A stretch of DNA of 64,000 nt, taken from NCBI GenBank assembly GCA_022181065.1, contig BQMY01000089.1, forward strand, positions 1-64,000, read 5' to 3'. Of this stretch, positions 37,092 to 45,214 are shown one piece after another. Each line of letters starts with the position of its first letter. Positions within the stretch are counted from its first letter, which is position 1. Under the pieces are notes generated by a model. That model made no database searches. It was not told the DNA's origin and was given only the letters and a program-made list of their open reading frames with translations. The DNA comes from Melioribacteraceae bacterium (GTDB lineage Bacteria > Bacteroidota > Ignavibacteria > Ignavibacteriales > Melioribacteraceae). The position numbers and the translations under genes are program-made.

Positions 37092-37754
37092 CTAATCCTT
37101 TGAGATAGCATCGGCTAATTTGTGAGTTAATACTGCCAGAGATTGAGTTAACTGCGCGTTTTCGACCAGAACTCCTTCCGGCACTTTCAAATGGATCGGA
37201 GCAAAATTCCATATCGCTCGTATTCCACCTTCTATCAGTAAATCGGCTGAATGCTGTGCCGCAAATGCCGGAACAGTTATCACACCGATATTTATATGCA
37301 TCCTTTTTGCGAGATCAACAAGTTTTTCCATTGACAAAACAGGAGTTTCGTGAATAGTTTTACCAATTTTCATTTCATTATTATCAAAAGCAGCTACGAA
37401 ATTGAGTCCGTAATCCTTGAATCTTCCGTAACCGAGCATTGCTGTACCCAAACTACCTGTTCCAACAAGAAAAGCGTCAGTAATGTTTTTCCAATTGAGG
37501 AATTCCTCGATAGAACTGATGAGTTCTACTATATTAAAACCTGTTTTAGGTCTTCCAACTATACCTGTATATTCAATATCTTTTCTTACCTGCGTGGGGT
37601 CAAAGCCCAGTTCTTTAGCTATGTAAGTACTCGATACACTTTTATCACCGGTTTCACGCAAAAACTTCAATAAGTGTAAATAACGCGGCAACCTTCTCAA
37701 TGTTGGTTCCGGAGTAGCTTTGATTTTCTTATTTGTTTTTTCTGTTTTTGTCAT
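37092..37754 (-). CDS. rex: Redox-sensing transcriptional repressor Rex
   Basis: 220-residue NADH-sensing repressor. The N-terminal winged helix (RRLPRYLHLLKFLRE, SSTYIAKELGFDPTQVRKD) binds DNA, and the Rossmann domain shows GTGSLGTAMLGY. A C-terminal helix for domain-swapped dimerisation follows. A high NADH/NAD ratio releases Rex from operators, so the linked hydC-hydB-hydA genes would be induced when reductant accumulates; the operon arrangement makes Rex an autoregulated first gene. Confidence 0.94.
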   Translation of the reverse strand: MTKTEKTNKKIKATPEPTLRRLPRYLHLLKFLRETGDKSVSSTYIAKELGFDPTQVRKDIEYTGIVGRPKTGFNIVELISSIEEFLNWKNITDAFLVGTGSLGTAMLGYGRFKDYGLNFVAAFDNNEMKIGKTIHETPVLSMEKLVDLAKRMHINIGVITVPAFAAQHSADLLIEGGIRAIWNFAPIHLKVPEGVLVENAQLTQSLAVLTHKLADAISKD

Positions 37755-37766
37755 CCTGCGTTTCCT

Positions 37767-37798
37767 TATCGAGAATTTTATATCGAGAAAAAATTCTC
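37767..37798. promoter_or_regulatory. Inverted and direct repeats in the rex leader, possible operator
   Basis: Inverted arms GAGAATTTT (37771-37779) and AAAATTCTC (37790-37798) with a 10-nt spacer, plus direct repeats TATCGAGA at 37767 and 37781. The element lies between the predicted promoter and rex, where a repressor site or leader hairpin would act. It does not match the common TTGTGAANNNNTTCACAA Rex consensus, so assignment to Rex is only a guess. Confidence 0.4.
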
Positions 37799-37805
37799 TA
37801 TTGCT

Positions 37806-37834
37806 AAATTAATAATTAGTGAAAGTTTTGTCAA
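37806..37834 (-). promoter_or_regulatory. Predicted promoter of the rex-hyd operon
   Basis: Minus strand: consensus -35 TTGACA at 37829-37834, 17 nt spacer, then TAATTT at 37806-37811 as a weaker -10. It lies about 52 nt ahead of the rex start codon. Confidence 0.5.
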
Positions 37835-37854
37835 GAGTTTTCGAGAAAATAATA

Positions 37855-38476
37855 CTGATTTAATTAAGATGCAAAATCTTAATTACTTTTTTTAAGGCGA
37901 GAAAATTGTGATTATTGTATAAAATACAAGGAATTGCAAAAATATTATAATAAGTAAAAAATGTTTTTATTACCTGCCCCTGAATAACAGGTGCCTGTGG
38001 TTCGAGTACCTCACCAACCGTGTCGCCTGCCCCGTGTGCGGAGAAGGGCCAGGCAAAAAATCGCATTTTCATAAATTAAGCGTAGATACGCCATATGGTT
38101 GCTGAGCTTGTCGAAGGGCCGGGGGTTCGAGAGCCTCACCCACCTTAGCTGATAGACCCCTGAGCGTGTCGCCTGCCCCGTGTGCGGAGAAGGGCCGGTC
38201 CGCTTCAGAAAATTATTACAATATTTTCGTAGGGGATGGTCACCGACCATCCCTTTTTATTTTAGAGGTTTTACCCTACCTCACCCTTATTCGCCGCGGC
38301 GAACCTCTCCCGCACCAGAGGCAGGCAGGCTGAGTCACAGGAGAGGGAAACAATTTTGCATTGTCATTCCTGAACGCCTGTCCCGTGAAGCGGGAAAGAG
38401 CCCACCAACCAAGGACCATGGCTTTTTATTTTAATCAAAAATTACTAAGTTCAATTTATGAAATGATGAGGGCATA
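37855..38476. repeat. Repeat-rich intergenic region ahead of the GIY-YIG gene
   Basis: Contains at least four composite modules: GGTTCGAG...CCTCACC followed by GTGTCGCCTGCCCCG-type hairpin (about 37998-38052 and 38124-38197), the plain core CTGAGCTTGTCGAAGGG at 38102-38118, and a GCCTGTCCCGTGAAGCGGGA copy near 38377. A GGGATGGTC hairpin lies at 38233-38253. No RNA gene is recognised. The T-arm-like GGTTCGAG recurs outside any tRNA context and is part of the repeat. Confidence 0.8.
38233..38253. repeat. Family D hairpin, left copy (bounding the nuclease island)
   Basis: Perfect 9-bp stem GGGATGGTC/GACCATCCC with a 3-nt loop, followed by TTTTT. An inverted copy with matching flanks (GTAG on one side, a T/A run on the other) lies at 40278-40298, so the two enclose a segment of about 2 kb. 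Confidence 0.85.
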
Positions 38477-38764
38477 ATGGCATATATGTATATACTTGAA
38501 TGCTCGGACAAATCTTTCTATACTGGTTCAACGATTAATTTAGAGAAAAGACTCTTTGAACATCAAGCAGGAGAAGGGGCTAATTATACTAAAAAGAGGC
38601 GTCCGGTTAAACTTATATATTTTGAAGAATGCAACAATATTGCAGATGCTTTTGCAAGAGAGCAGCAGATAAAAGGTTGGGGCAGAAAAAAGAAAATTGC
38701 ACTAATAGGTGGAAATTCTAAAGAGTTGCCCTCATTGTCACGTAGAAAAATAGTAGGCCCCTGA
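38477..38764 (+). CDS. GIY-YIG nuclease-family protein (YhbQ/UPF0213-like)
   Basis: 95-residue small single-domain protein of the GIY-YIG superfamily: YMYILECSDKSFYTGST (the GIY/YIG strands, here YIL and YTG), KRLFEHQAG, NYTKKRRPVKLIYFEE and AREQQIKGW. A GAGGGC-like site precedes the ATG. The last residues (KIVGP) and the stop codon are read from a flanking repeat module that starts at about 38755, so the C-terminus has been shaped by a repeat. Repeats surround it on both sides. Endonuclease activity is likely by family but not shown for this subgroup. Confidence 0.88.
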   Translation: MAYMYILECSDKSFYTGSTINLEKRLFEHQAGEGANYTKKRRPVKLIYFEECNNIADAFAREQQIKGWGRKKKIALIGGNSKELPSLSRRKIVGP

Positions 38765-39154
38765 GGCACTCGAAGGGCCGAAAGATGTTCAGAATTTGTG
38801 CATTGACGGGTGCTTCCCCGCAAGGCGGGATAAACGTGAGCCTCAGCAGCCCTCACTTTCAGGTCCCTGTGGTTCGAGAGCCTCACCCACCTTAGCTGAT
38901 AGATCCCTGAACCTTATCGCTTGCCCCGTGTGCGGAGAAGGGTTGGGCATTGTGGAAACTTAAGTTCACTTTGGGTTGTTCGTTTTTATCCTTAAAAGAA
39001 AAAACTGGATGCCCGATCAGGTCGGGCATGACAAACCTGGAAGCTCACAAACCTTTATAGTTAGATACCTGAGCTTGTCTGCCTCTCCCGTGAAGCGGGA
39101 AAGTATATGCCGTCTGAATCACTCACCTATCAGAAAAAACAGAAAATAAAAAAA
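38765..39154. repeat. Repeat cluster between the GIY-YIG and MNT genes
   Basis: This 390-bp gap is almost entirely repeat. A module CTGAGGCACTCGAAGGGCC opens it (38761). Next comes GATGTTCAGAATTTGTGCAT (38784), shared with 40009, then CCCCG/CGGGA hairpin, GGTTCGAGAGCCTCACCCAC (38871) with GCCCCGTGTGCGG, a long family E copy (38981-39060), and GAGCTTGTC with CCCGTGAAGCGGG (39070-39102). Confidence 0.8.
38981..39060 (+). repeat. Family E repeat, copy 1
   Basis: About 80 bp including an inverted repeat GCCCGATCAGGTCGGGC and a trailer AAGCTCACAAACCTTTATAG. It is nearly identical, in inverted orientation, to 54341-54420, with only a few substitutions (for example GTCGGGC versus GTCGAGC). Confidence 0.9.
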
Positions 39155-39475
39155 TCAAGCTGCTGAAAACAGCTCAATACCGGTATTGAGTATCTCGGCA
39201 GAGAAAGGGTTACTCCTATTAAAATTACTACTGGAGATCGGATGTGGTTCGATTCTCACGTCATACTTATACGCGATCTTCATAAGTTCAACTTGAATTT
39301 CAAATCGCTGAGTATCATTAAGATCACTTAGTATAAGAGCAACGTCTATATCACTTTCCGTATTTTCACTGTTCTTAACAAAAGAACCAAAAAGATAAAC
39401 CTTTTCAAGATTTGAAAAAGTTTTACGTAAGTGACGGATATAGTCTTTTATGTTTTTATTTGTTCTTTGATCCAT
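39155..39475 (-). CDS. MNT-type nucleotidyltransferase (antitoxin of a HEPN/MNT pair)
   Basis: 106-residue minimal nucleotidyltransferase with the GSF...D-x-D signature (YLFGSFVKNSENTESDIDVAL). In known HEPN/MNT pairs the MNT partner neutralises the HEPN ribonuclease, for instance by AMPylation. Its start codon at 39475 lies inside the 3' end of the HEPN gene, the classic coupled arrangement. The core motif is intact, so this protein may persist although its partner is broken. Confidence 0.87.
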   Translation of the reverse strand: MDQRTNKNIKDYIRHLRKTFSNLEKVYLFGSFVKNSENTESDIDVALILSDLNDTQRFEIQVELMKIAYKYDVRIEPHPISSSNFNRSNPFSAEILNTGIELFSAA

Positions 39476-39852
39476 GCTCGTAATTCACTTATACGTTTTA
39501 CCCAGGTTTCAGTAAACTCCTCTGTACATATTTCTTTGAAGCTGTTTTTATAATCGTCTTATCTTGCGTTAATATTAAATGCTGATATTGTAGTTAAATC
39601 ATTTAATAAATCATCATCAATTTCGAGACCAGTCTGTTGAGCCAATCTGACCAGATTATGAATGTAAGGTGGTGATTCATTATTTAGCGAAACATAAAGG
39701 GCTTTTAACAATTTTTCTATTACTAAATGTCCTATAAACAATGACCAGTTATATTTTCGAGCCTGATAGACCGCCATCATTGTTTCATAGTCATCATCAG
39801 AATTTGCCAGCCAATGCTCAACATGTTTTTGAGTTTCAAAAGTACTGTTCAT
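39448..39852 (-). pseudogene. HEPN-domain toxin gene with an in-frame stop
   Basis: HEPN-family partner of the MNT gene. The start at 39852 (MNSTFETQ) gives a typical HEPN domain (LIGHLVIEKLLKALYV-like and IHNLVRLAQ). At 39559-39561 the frame meets TAA (after AFNINAR), where a Tyr codon TAT would give the normal ...ARYDDYKNSFKEI run. Beyond the stop the same frame continues with KEICTEEFTETW and ISELRAWIKEQIKT, ending at 39448 and overlapping the MNT start. One substitution (T to A) would restore a full 134-residue protein. The product as written loses the last third of the domain. A sequencing error cannot be excluded. Confidence 0.8.
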
Positions 39853-40155
39853 ATTAGCTTCATTTTGCGAGTGACAAAGAGTAAAATAAGAATTAAGTGG
39901 TGAAGACACAATACTTATGTGATAGCAGGTAAATTCAAATGAGTGCAATTCATTATAAAGAGCCCCTGAGCCTGTCTGCCTGTCCCGTGAAGCGGGAAAG
40001 GGCCTGAAGATGTTCAGAATTTGTGCATTGACGGGTGCTTCCCCGCTTTGCGGGATAAACGAGAGCCTCACCCACCTTAACTGATAGACCCCTGAAGTGA
40101 CCGCCTCTCCCGCGATGCGGGAAAGGGTCGGGAAATTTTCGTAAGCCTGGTATTT

Positions 40156-40213
40156 ATTGTCATACTCGCGAAAGCGGGTATCCAGAGATAGAGTATTGTC
40201 GCGATACTACAAT
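40156..40213 (-). repeat. Family B repeat, copy 1 (inverted)
   Basis: On the minus strand it reads TATCTCTGGATACCCGC, a TTTC loop, GCGAGTATGAC. Matches 45452-45508 and 54701-54760 in opposite orientation. The stem carries one mismatch relative to those copies. Confidence 0.85.
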
Positions 40214-40277
40214 GATAACCCTGCCCCTTACAACAGAAGAAGGGTGAAGCGAAGTTTTGTCTGTCCACTTAAAAAAA

Positions 40278-40298
40278 GGGATGGTCGGTGACCATCCC
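40278..40298. repeat. Family D hairpin, right copy
   Basis: GGGATGGTC/GACCATCCC, 3-nt loop, inverted relative to 38233-38253 as judged by the flanking A/T run and the CTAC/GTAG ends. Confidence 0.85.
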
Positions 40299-40426
40299 CT
40301 ACTGAATATTTAAATTTCGTTTTTGTAAAGACGGGATATATCCGGTCTCTTCCACCGGTTCTGAAATTTTATTTAAAGATTACACACGCCAAAGTGCCAG
40401 ACATGCGATCTCACATATTTTCACAC

Positions 40427-41146
40427 CTAAAACGCGGCTCGCATATTAAGATTCAATTTTGGCGAGTAATCAACCTCTCTGCTCATCATCATATTAAATG
40501 ATAAACCTTGCGATTCTTCCACAGCGTTGTTGTGACGAGCTACAAGTCTGACAGCATTTATAGCGGAAACTATCCTGTTGAGCACCAGAGCTCCAACTGC
40601 GAACCTTACATTATTGTAAGCTTGCTCACTGGATGACCATGAATTACGATAATCTTTTCTGGCAACTTCACTCTCCCATTTCCAGTAATGAGTTTCAACG
40701 CTGTAAACCTCGTTAAAATCGCGGTTAAGCTCCTGGATTGTGTTAAATTGATTTACATCAGTGTAATCGCCAATTATCGCCCAGTATTCATCATTTTTCT
40801 GTTCTAGATTAACTCCACCATACGCTTCGGCATACGACTGGTAGTTATTTTTTTCATAATTACCGTAAATATTAAATCCGGCGACAAAACCCCAGAAAAC
40901 ACCATCTGCTATAGTAAAATATTTACCGGTTGAATAATCTCCCGCGTATAGTTCCCCCATTCCCGGGAGAAGAACGGAATACAAAATCGCCAAACCGGCA
41001 GATTTTTTACCGGAAACCTCATCTGGCATCGAGTAGCTTTCCTGAAGTTTAATTCTGTTATTGAATTCATATTTGAATTCTGAAAAATTTTGCTGTGCGA
41101 AAAGTGATATCGAGAAAACAGATAATAACAAGATTACTTTTTTCAT
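40427..41146 (-). CDS. Secreted/membrane protein with DUF5683-like segment
   Basis: The start at 41146 (MKKVILLLSVFSISLFAQ) yields a signal peptide; it lies 1 nt after the mtaB stop, so translation is probably coupled. After the signal comes a central hydrophobic region (SAGLAILYSVLLPGMGELYAG and ADGVFWGFVAGFNIYG) resembling the DUF5683 family of FCB envelope proteins, then a polar region with NRIVSAINAVRLVARHN near the end. Length 239 residues. The function is unknown; outer-membrane or inner-membrane location cannot be decided. Confidence 0.75.
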   Translation of the reverse strand: MKKVILLLSVFSISLFAQQNFSEFKYEFNNRIKLQESYSMPDEVSGKKSAGLAILYSVLLPGMGELYAGDYSTGKYFTIADGVFWGFVAGFNIYGNYEKNNYQSYAEAYGGVNLEQKNDEYWAIIGDYTDVNQFNTIQELNRDFNEVYSVETHYWKWESEVARKDYRNSWSSSEQAYNNVRFAVGALVLNRIVSAINAVRLVARHNNAVEESQGLSFNMMMSREVDYSPKLNLNMRAAF

Positions 41147-41147
41147 A

Positions 41148-42476
41148 TTAACCGGCAATAGTTTTAATAGCGGAAATCTCTGGTAACAAAACTCCGTTAC
41201 AGACATTTCCGTCAGTTGATAATAAATTTACTTTAGATATTTTATTTACAAAATTTTCATCAAAGTCAGTTTCAACGCGGGTATAGTTAGAAGCAAATCC
41301 ACGCATTTTCCCATCTATATTCTGATGTTCCCACAGAACATCCATATCTTTACCAAGCATCGAACGATAAAACGCGTTTTTCTTTTTCGCGCTGAGTATT
41401 CTCAACATGTTATTGCGCTTTTTCCTGTCGAATACATCAACAACTCCGCTCATTTCTTCCGCTTTGGTTCCGGGGCGTTCGGAATAAGTAAAAACATGCA
41501 GGTAACTTATCGGAAGTTCATTAAGTAAATTGTAAGTTTCAAGGAAATGTTCATGAGTTTCACCCGGAAAGCCAACAATCACATCAATCCCGATTCCCAA
41601 ATCAGCAATTTTTTCGTGAGCGCGGTAAATAAGATCATGAAAATAATCGACCTTGTACCTGCGCTGCATCAGTTTCAATATTTCCGGACTTCCACTCTGC
41701 AACGGTATATGAAAATGATTTACGAGCTTTTCATTTTCATCGGTCAGATCGAGAATTTCATCGGTCAGTAGATTCGGTTCAATTGAGCTGATACGCATCC
41801 TGAAATCACCTTCAACCTGAACCATTTTATGGAGCAAATCTGCAAAATTGATTTTCTGATCAACACCATAATCACCAACATTCACTCCGGTAAGAATAAC
41901 TTCCTTGTAACCTTCATCGAGCAATCTTTTAAGATTATCAATTACCAATTCGGGTGAAGCGCTTCTGCTTTTACCGCGTGCTTTGGGGATAGTACAGAAA
42001 GAACATTTATAATCGCAGCCATCCTGAATTTTCAGAAACGCGCGAGTACGGCTGTCTGCTTCTGTGCTGGTAGCCACATGAAAGTCTTCCAGCGATTCGT
42101 TATCACTAACATAAACGCAGGAGAGCTCTTTTTTCTCGAATGAATTTATATACTCGAACAACTTGAATTTTTCATTCGAGCCGAGTACAACATCAACACC
42201 TTCTATCTCGACAATATCGTCAGGACGTAACTGTGCGTAACAACCCGTAACAATAACAAACGCTTCGGGATTTTTCCGCAATGCCCTGCGAACAATCTGT
42301 CTGCAATCTTTTTCAGCGTTTTGCGTAACAGTACAAGTATTGATTACATAAATGTCGGCAGCCGAATCAAACTCCACCACCTCATGACCATGATTGAGGA
42401 ACTGCTCCCCCATAGTGGATGTTTCTGAAAAATTCAGCTTACAGCCTAATGTATAAAACGCGACTTTGGATTTCAC
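41148..42476 (-). CDS. mtaB: tRNA t6A37 methylthiotransferase MtaB
   Basis: Radical-SAM enzyme converting t6A to ms2t6A at position 37 of certain tRNAs. The 442-residue protein has the N-terminal UPF0004 domain (CKLNFSETS, INTCTVTQNAEKDCRQ and VTGCYAQ, three Cys for the auxiliary [4Fe-4S] cluster), the radical-SAM motif CDYKCSFC, and a C-terminal TRAM-like tail. It heads a short unit with the DUF5683-like gene. The gene starts 116 nt after rpsA ends, with a terminator hairpin between them. Confidence 0.88.
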   Translation of the reverse strand: MKSKVAFYTLGCKLNFSETSTMGEQFLNHGHEVVEFDSAADIYVINTCTVTQNAEKDCRQIVRRALRKNPEAFVIVTGCYAQLRPDDIVEIEGVDVVLGSNEKFKLFEYINSFEKKELSCVYVSDNESLEDFHVATSTEADSRTRAFLKIQDGCDYKCSFCTIPKARGKSRSASPELVIDNLKRLLDEGYKEVILTGVNVGDYGVDQKINFADLLHKMVQVEGDFRMRISSIEPNLLTDEILDLTDENEKLVNHFHIPLQSGSPEILKLMQRRYKVDYFHDLIYRAHEKIADLGIGIDVIVGFPGETHEHFLETYNLLNELPISYLHVFTYSERPGTKAEEMSGVVDVFDRKKRNNMLRILSAKKKNAFYRSMLGKDMDVLWEHQNIDGKMRGFASNYTRVETDFDENFVNKISKVNLLSTDGNVCNGVLLPEISAIKTIAG

Positions 42477-42523
42477 TTAATCAAATGCCTTTCACAACTT
42501 AATATCATATCCGTATAAATAAA

Positions 42524-42577
42524 AAGGGACTGATTTTATCAAATTAATAAATAATCAGATAAAATACAGTCCCTTTA
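42524..42577 (-). terminator. Long hairpin terminator after rpsA
   Basis: Arms AAAGGGACTGATTTTATC and GATAAAATACAGTCCCTTT (one bulged A) around an AT-rich loop, 16 nt past the rpsA stop. T/A-rich flanks on both sides allow action in either direction. Confidence 0.85.
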
Positions 42578-42592
42578 TAAATCAACTATATG

Positions 42593-44434
42593 TTATTCTT
42601 CAGCTTTTTCTTCTGCTGGTGCGGCATTTTCTTTTTTAGCTCTTGATGCCGATTTGGAGTTGTCATCATAAAGGCTGAAATCGGAAGGATCAAATTTGCC
42701 TGCATCTGCTGATTTAATATCTTCAATAGATACTTTTTCAAGCTTATGCTCTTTGATATATTCCTCAATCTCTTCATCAGACTTTTCTTTAACTACAGCT
42801 AAAGCACTGAGAACAATTTTTTTGTTTTCTTTATCGAACTCAACAACTTTTAGTTTGAGTTGAGTATCAACCGGGAAACAGAATGAAAGATTTTTAATCT
42901 TGTTAGGAGAAAGCTGAGATGCCGGAATAAAACCGTCAACTCCCGCAGGAAGTTCAGCAATCAAACCTTTTTCGATTATTCTCACAATTTTACCGTCGCT
43001 ATCAGCACCGGCAGCAAATTCTTTTTCAAATCCGTCCCATGGATTATTGTTGATCTGTTTGTGACCGAGAGATATTTTTCTCTGATCGGTATCAACACTC
43101 AGTACAACAACTTCGATTGATTCACCTTTTTTAACAACTTCCCCGGGGTGGCGGATTTTTTTGGTCCATGACAAGTCTGAAATGTGTACCAGACCATCGA
43201 TACCCGGTTCAAGTTCAACGAATACACCAAAGTTGGTAAGGTTACGCGCAACTCCTGTATGTTTTGAACCAACAGGATATTTTTTCATAAGTTCCTGCCA
43301 TGGATCCGGAGTTAACTGTTTCATACCAAGTGATATTTTTTTCTCATCTTTGTCGAGGCTAAGGATAACAGCTTCAACAACCTGACCCATAGATACAAAC
43401 TGACTTGGGTGGCTTATGTGCTGAGTCCAGCTCATTTCGGAGATATGGATAAGACCTTCGATACCTTTTTCGATTTCGATGAATGCACCGTAATCGGTAA
43501 GTGATACTACGCGGCCTGCAACCTTGTCGCCGATTTTGTATTTTTCTTCGATATTTTCCCATGGATGGGGTAGAAGCTGTTTAAGTGAAAGTGAAATTCT
43601 TCTTCTTTCCTTGTCGAAATCAGTAACAACAACTTTGATTTTTTCGTCAAGTTTAACAACTTCGCTAGGATGGTTAATTCTGCCCCAGCTAAGGTCTGTG
43701 ATATGAACAAGACCGTCAACACCACCAAGATCAACGAATACACCGAAGTCTGTGATAGCTTTAACGATACCCTCAAGTATCTGACCTTTTTCAAGACCTT
43801 CAAGAATTTCTTTTCTCTGATCTGCAATGGTTTCTTCAATAAGAACTTTGTGAGAAACAACAACGTTTTCTGTCGGGATGTTAATTTTAACAATTTTGAA
43901 ATCCATTGTCTGACCAACAAAAGCGTCGAAATCTCTTACAGGGCGGATATCAATCTGAGAACCTGGCAAGAACGCTTCAATTCCCATAAGGTCGACAACC
44001 ATACCACCTTTAATTCTTTTAAGAATTTTACCTTGTAGAATTTTTTCATTATCGTGAGCGTCGATAATTCTTTCCCAAATTTTAAGGAAGTCTGCTCTTT
44101 TCTTGCTAAGAACAAGGTTACCTTCTTCGTCTTCTACACTTTCTATAACGATATCAACCGGGTTACCGACTTTTATCTCTTCAGTAGCGTTGAATTCATT
44201 TTTAGGAATTGTACCGTCTGATTTAAAACCAACATCAATAACAATATTATCACCGGATATACCAACTATCTTACCCTGAATAATTTCGCCTTCCTTAATA
44301 TCACGGAACGATTCATCATAAAGACGAGCCAATGAAAGTAGTTCTTCATCAGAATATTCATCTGAGTTGAAAAATTTTGTGTTTTCTAAAGAAACTCCCG
44401 TTTCTTTTAGAGCTTCTTTTTCCTGTTCGGACAT
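42593..44434 (-). CDS. rpsA: 30S ribosomal protein S1
   Basis: mRNA-binding ribosomal protein with six S1 OB-folds, for example GQILEGIVKAITDFGVFVDL and GDKVAGRVVSLTDYGAF in the middle. GGAGGATTA directly precedes the ATG at 44434 (MSEQEKEALKET), which is chosen over the open frame up to 44479. The product has 613 residues. A charged Lys/Glu/Ala-rich tail ends the protein. It follows cmk on the same strand, the arrangement conserved in many bacteria. Confidence 0.94.
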   Translation of the reverse strand: MSEQEKEALKETGVSLENTKFFNSDEYSDEELLSLARLYDESFRDIKEGEIIQGKIVGISGDNIVIDVGFKSDGTIPKNEFNATEEIKVGNPVDIVIESVEDEEGNLVLSKKRADFLKIWERIIDAHDNEKILQGKILKRIKGGMVVDLMGIEAFLPGSQIDIRPVRDFDAFVGQTMDFKIVKINIPTENVVVSHKVLIEETIADQRKEILEGLEKGQILEGIVKAITDFGVFVDLGGVDGLVHITDLSWGRINHPSEVVKLDEKIKVVVTDFDKERRRISLSLKQLLPHPWENIEEKYKIGDKVAGRVVSLTDYGAFIEIEKGIEGLIHISEMSWTQHISHPSQFVSMGQVVEAVILSLDKDEKKISLGMKQLTPDPWQELMKKYPVGSKHTGVARNLTNFGVFVELEPGIDGLVHISDLSWTKKIRHPGEVVKKGESIEVVVLSVDTDQRKISLGHKQINNNPWDGFEKEFAAGADSDGKIVRIIEKGLIAELPAGVDGFIPASQLSPNKIKNLSFCFPVDTQLKLKVVEFDKENKKIVLSALAVVKEKSDEEIEEYIKEHKLEKVSIEDIKSADAGKFDPSDFSLYDDNSKSASRAKKENAAPAEEKAEE

Positions 44435-44521
44435 TAATCCTCCAAGTAGTACTCTTCTGTCTGCCAAAAGCCAAGCCATAAAACAATCAGAGACAGATAA
44501 TTAAATTTAGTTTTTTTTTAG

Positions 44522-45214
44522 TTAGCTAAGATGGCTTAAAAACTTTTTATCTATTTCAGCCAATTTCTTGACAATCTTTTCAAATTCATCTTTTACACTG
44601 ATAGAGGTAGAGTCGATTTCAAAGGCACCTTCCGCTTTTTTCAAAGGTGCTATTGCTCGGCTGCTATCAATTCTATCACGCTCTTCCAGATTTTTTTTCA
44701 CTTCCTCAAAAGTGATCTTTGTTCCCGATTCCTCAAGTTCTTTTAATCTTCTCGCGGCTCTTTCCTCTACAGTGGCGACCATAAAAATCTTGATATCCGC
44801 GTTCGGGAAAACCACAGTAGTGGTATCCCTGCCTTCAACTACAAGATTTCTTTCTTCACCAAATTTCTGCTGGAGTTCCAGGAGCGCTTTTCTTACACCC
44901 GCCATTCTCGCGACAGGCGATACGTAAGAGTTTACTTCAGGAGTGCGTATAAAATCTGTTACTTCTTCATCATTTATAAAAACATGTGTAACACCATCTG
45001 TATATTCCATATCAAGACTTATAGTCTCGGAGATGGCGGTTACTTTTTTTTCGTCATCAACGACATCTCGTCTGATAGCGTCAAGGGTTACCGCCCTGTA
45101 CATTGCTCCGGTATCCAGATAAAGAAAACCGAGTTTGTCAGCAATGTACTTTGCCAGCGTGCTTTTACCAGAGCCGGCGGGACCATCGATTGCTATCACT
45201 ACATTTTTTGACAT
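44522..45214 (-). CDS. cmk: Cytidylate kinase
   Basis: Phosphorylates CMP/dCMP with ATP in pyrimidine salvage. The P-loop is IDGPAGSGKSTLA and the nucleotide-site motifs LDTGAMYRAV and VEGRDTTTVVFP are clear; the last has Thr-Thr where GRDIGT is usual. ATG at 45214 (MSKNVVIAIDG) gives 230 residues, the family size. The open frame to 45241 is discounted for lack of a ribosome binding site. It probably forms an operon with rpsA. Confidence 0.93.
   Translation of the reverse strand: MSKNVVIAIDGPAGSGKSTLAKYIADKLGFLYLDTGAMYRAVTLDAIRRDVVDDEKKVTAISETISLDMEYTDGVTHVFINDEEVTDFIRTPEVNSYVSPVARMAGVRKALLELQQKFGEERNLVVEGRDTTTVVFPNADIKIFMVATVEERAARRLKELEESGTKITFEEVKKNLEERDRIDSSRAIAPLKKAEGAFEIDSTSISVKDEFEKIVKKLAEIDKKFLSHLS

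Larger units (their letters stand above)
39853..40426. repeat. Repeat cluster upstream of the HEPN gene
   Basis: Holds composite modules at 39964-40004 (GAGCCTGTC with CCCGTGAAGCGGG), 40009-40060 (GATGTTCAGAATTTGTGCAT and CCCCGC/GCGGG), 40070-40135, a family B copy at 40156-40213, and the inverted family D hairpin at 40278-40298. The HEPN promoter must lie within the first part (39853-39960). From 40305 to 40426 a short GACGGGATATATCC stretch is the only other structure. Confidence 0.8.

Noticed and set aside
37075-37212. Longer start for the unknown gene inside rex
   Set aside because: It would overlap rex by over 100 nt and lacks a binding site, while GGAGG precedes the ATG at 37074.
38124-38142. 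tRNA T-arm-like GGTTCGAG sequences (also near 37998, 38871 and inverted near 8820)
   Set aside because: No acceptor stem, anticodon arm or CCA end surrounds any of them, and the sequence recurs as part of a repeat module.
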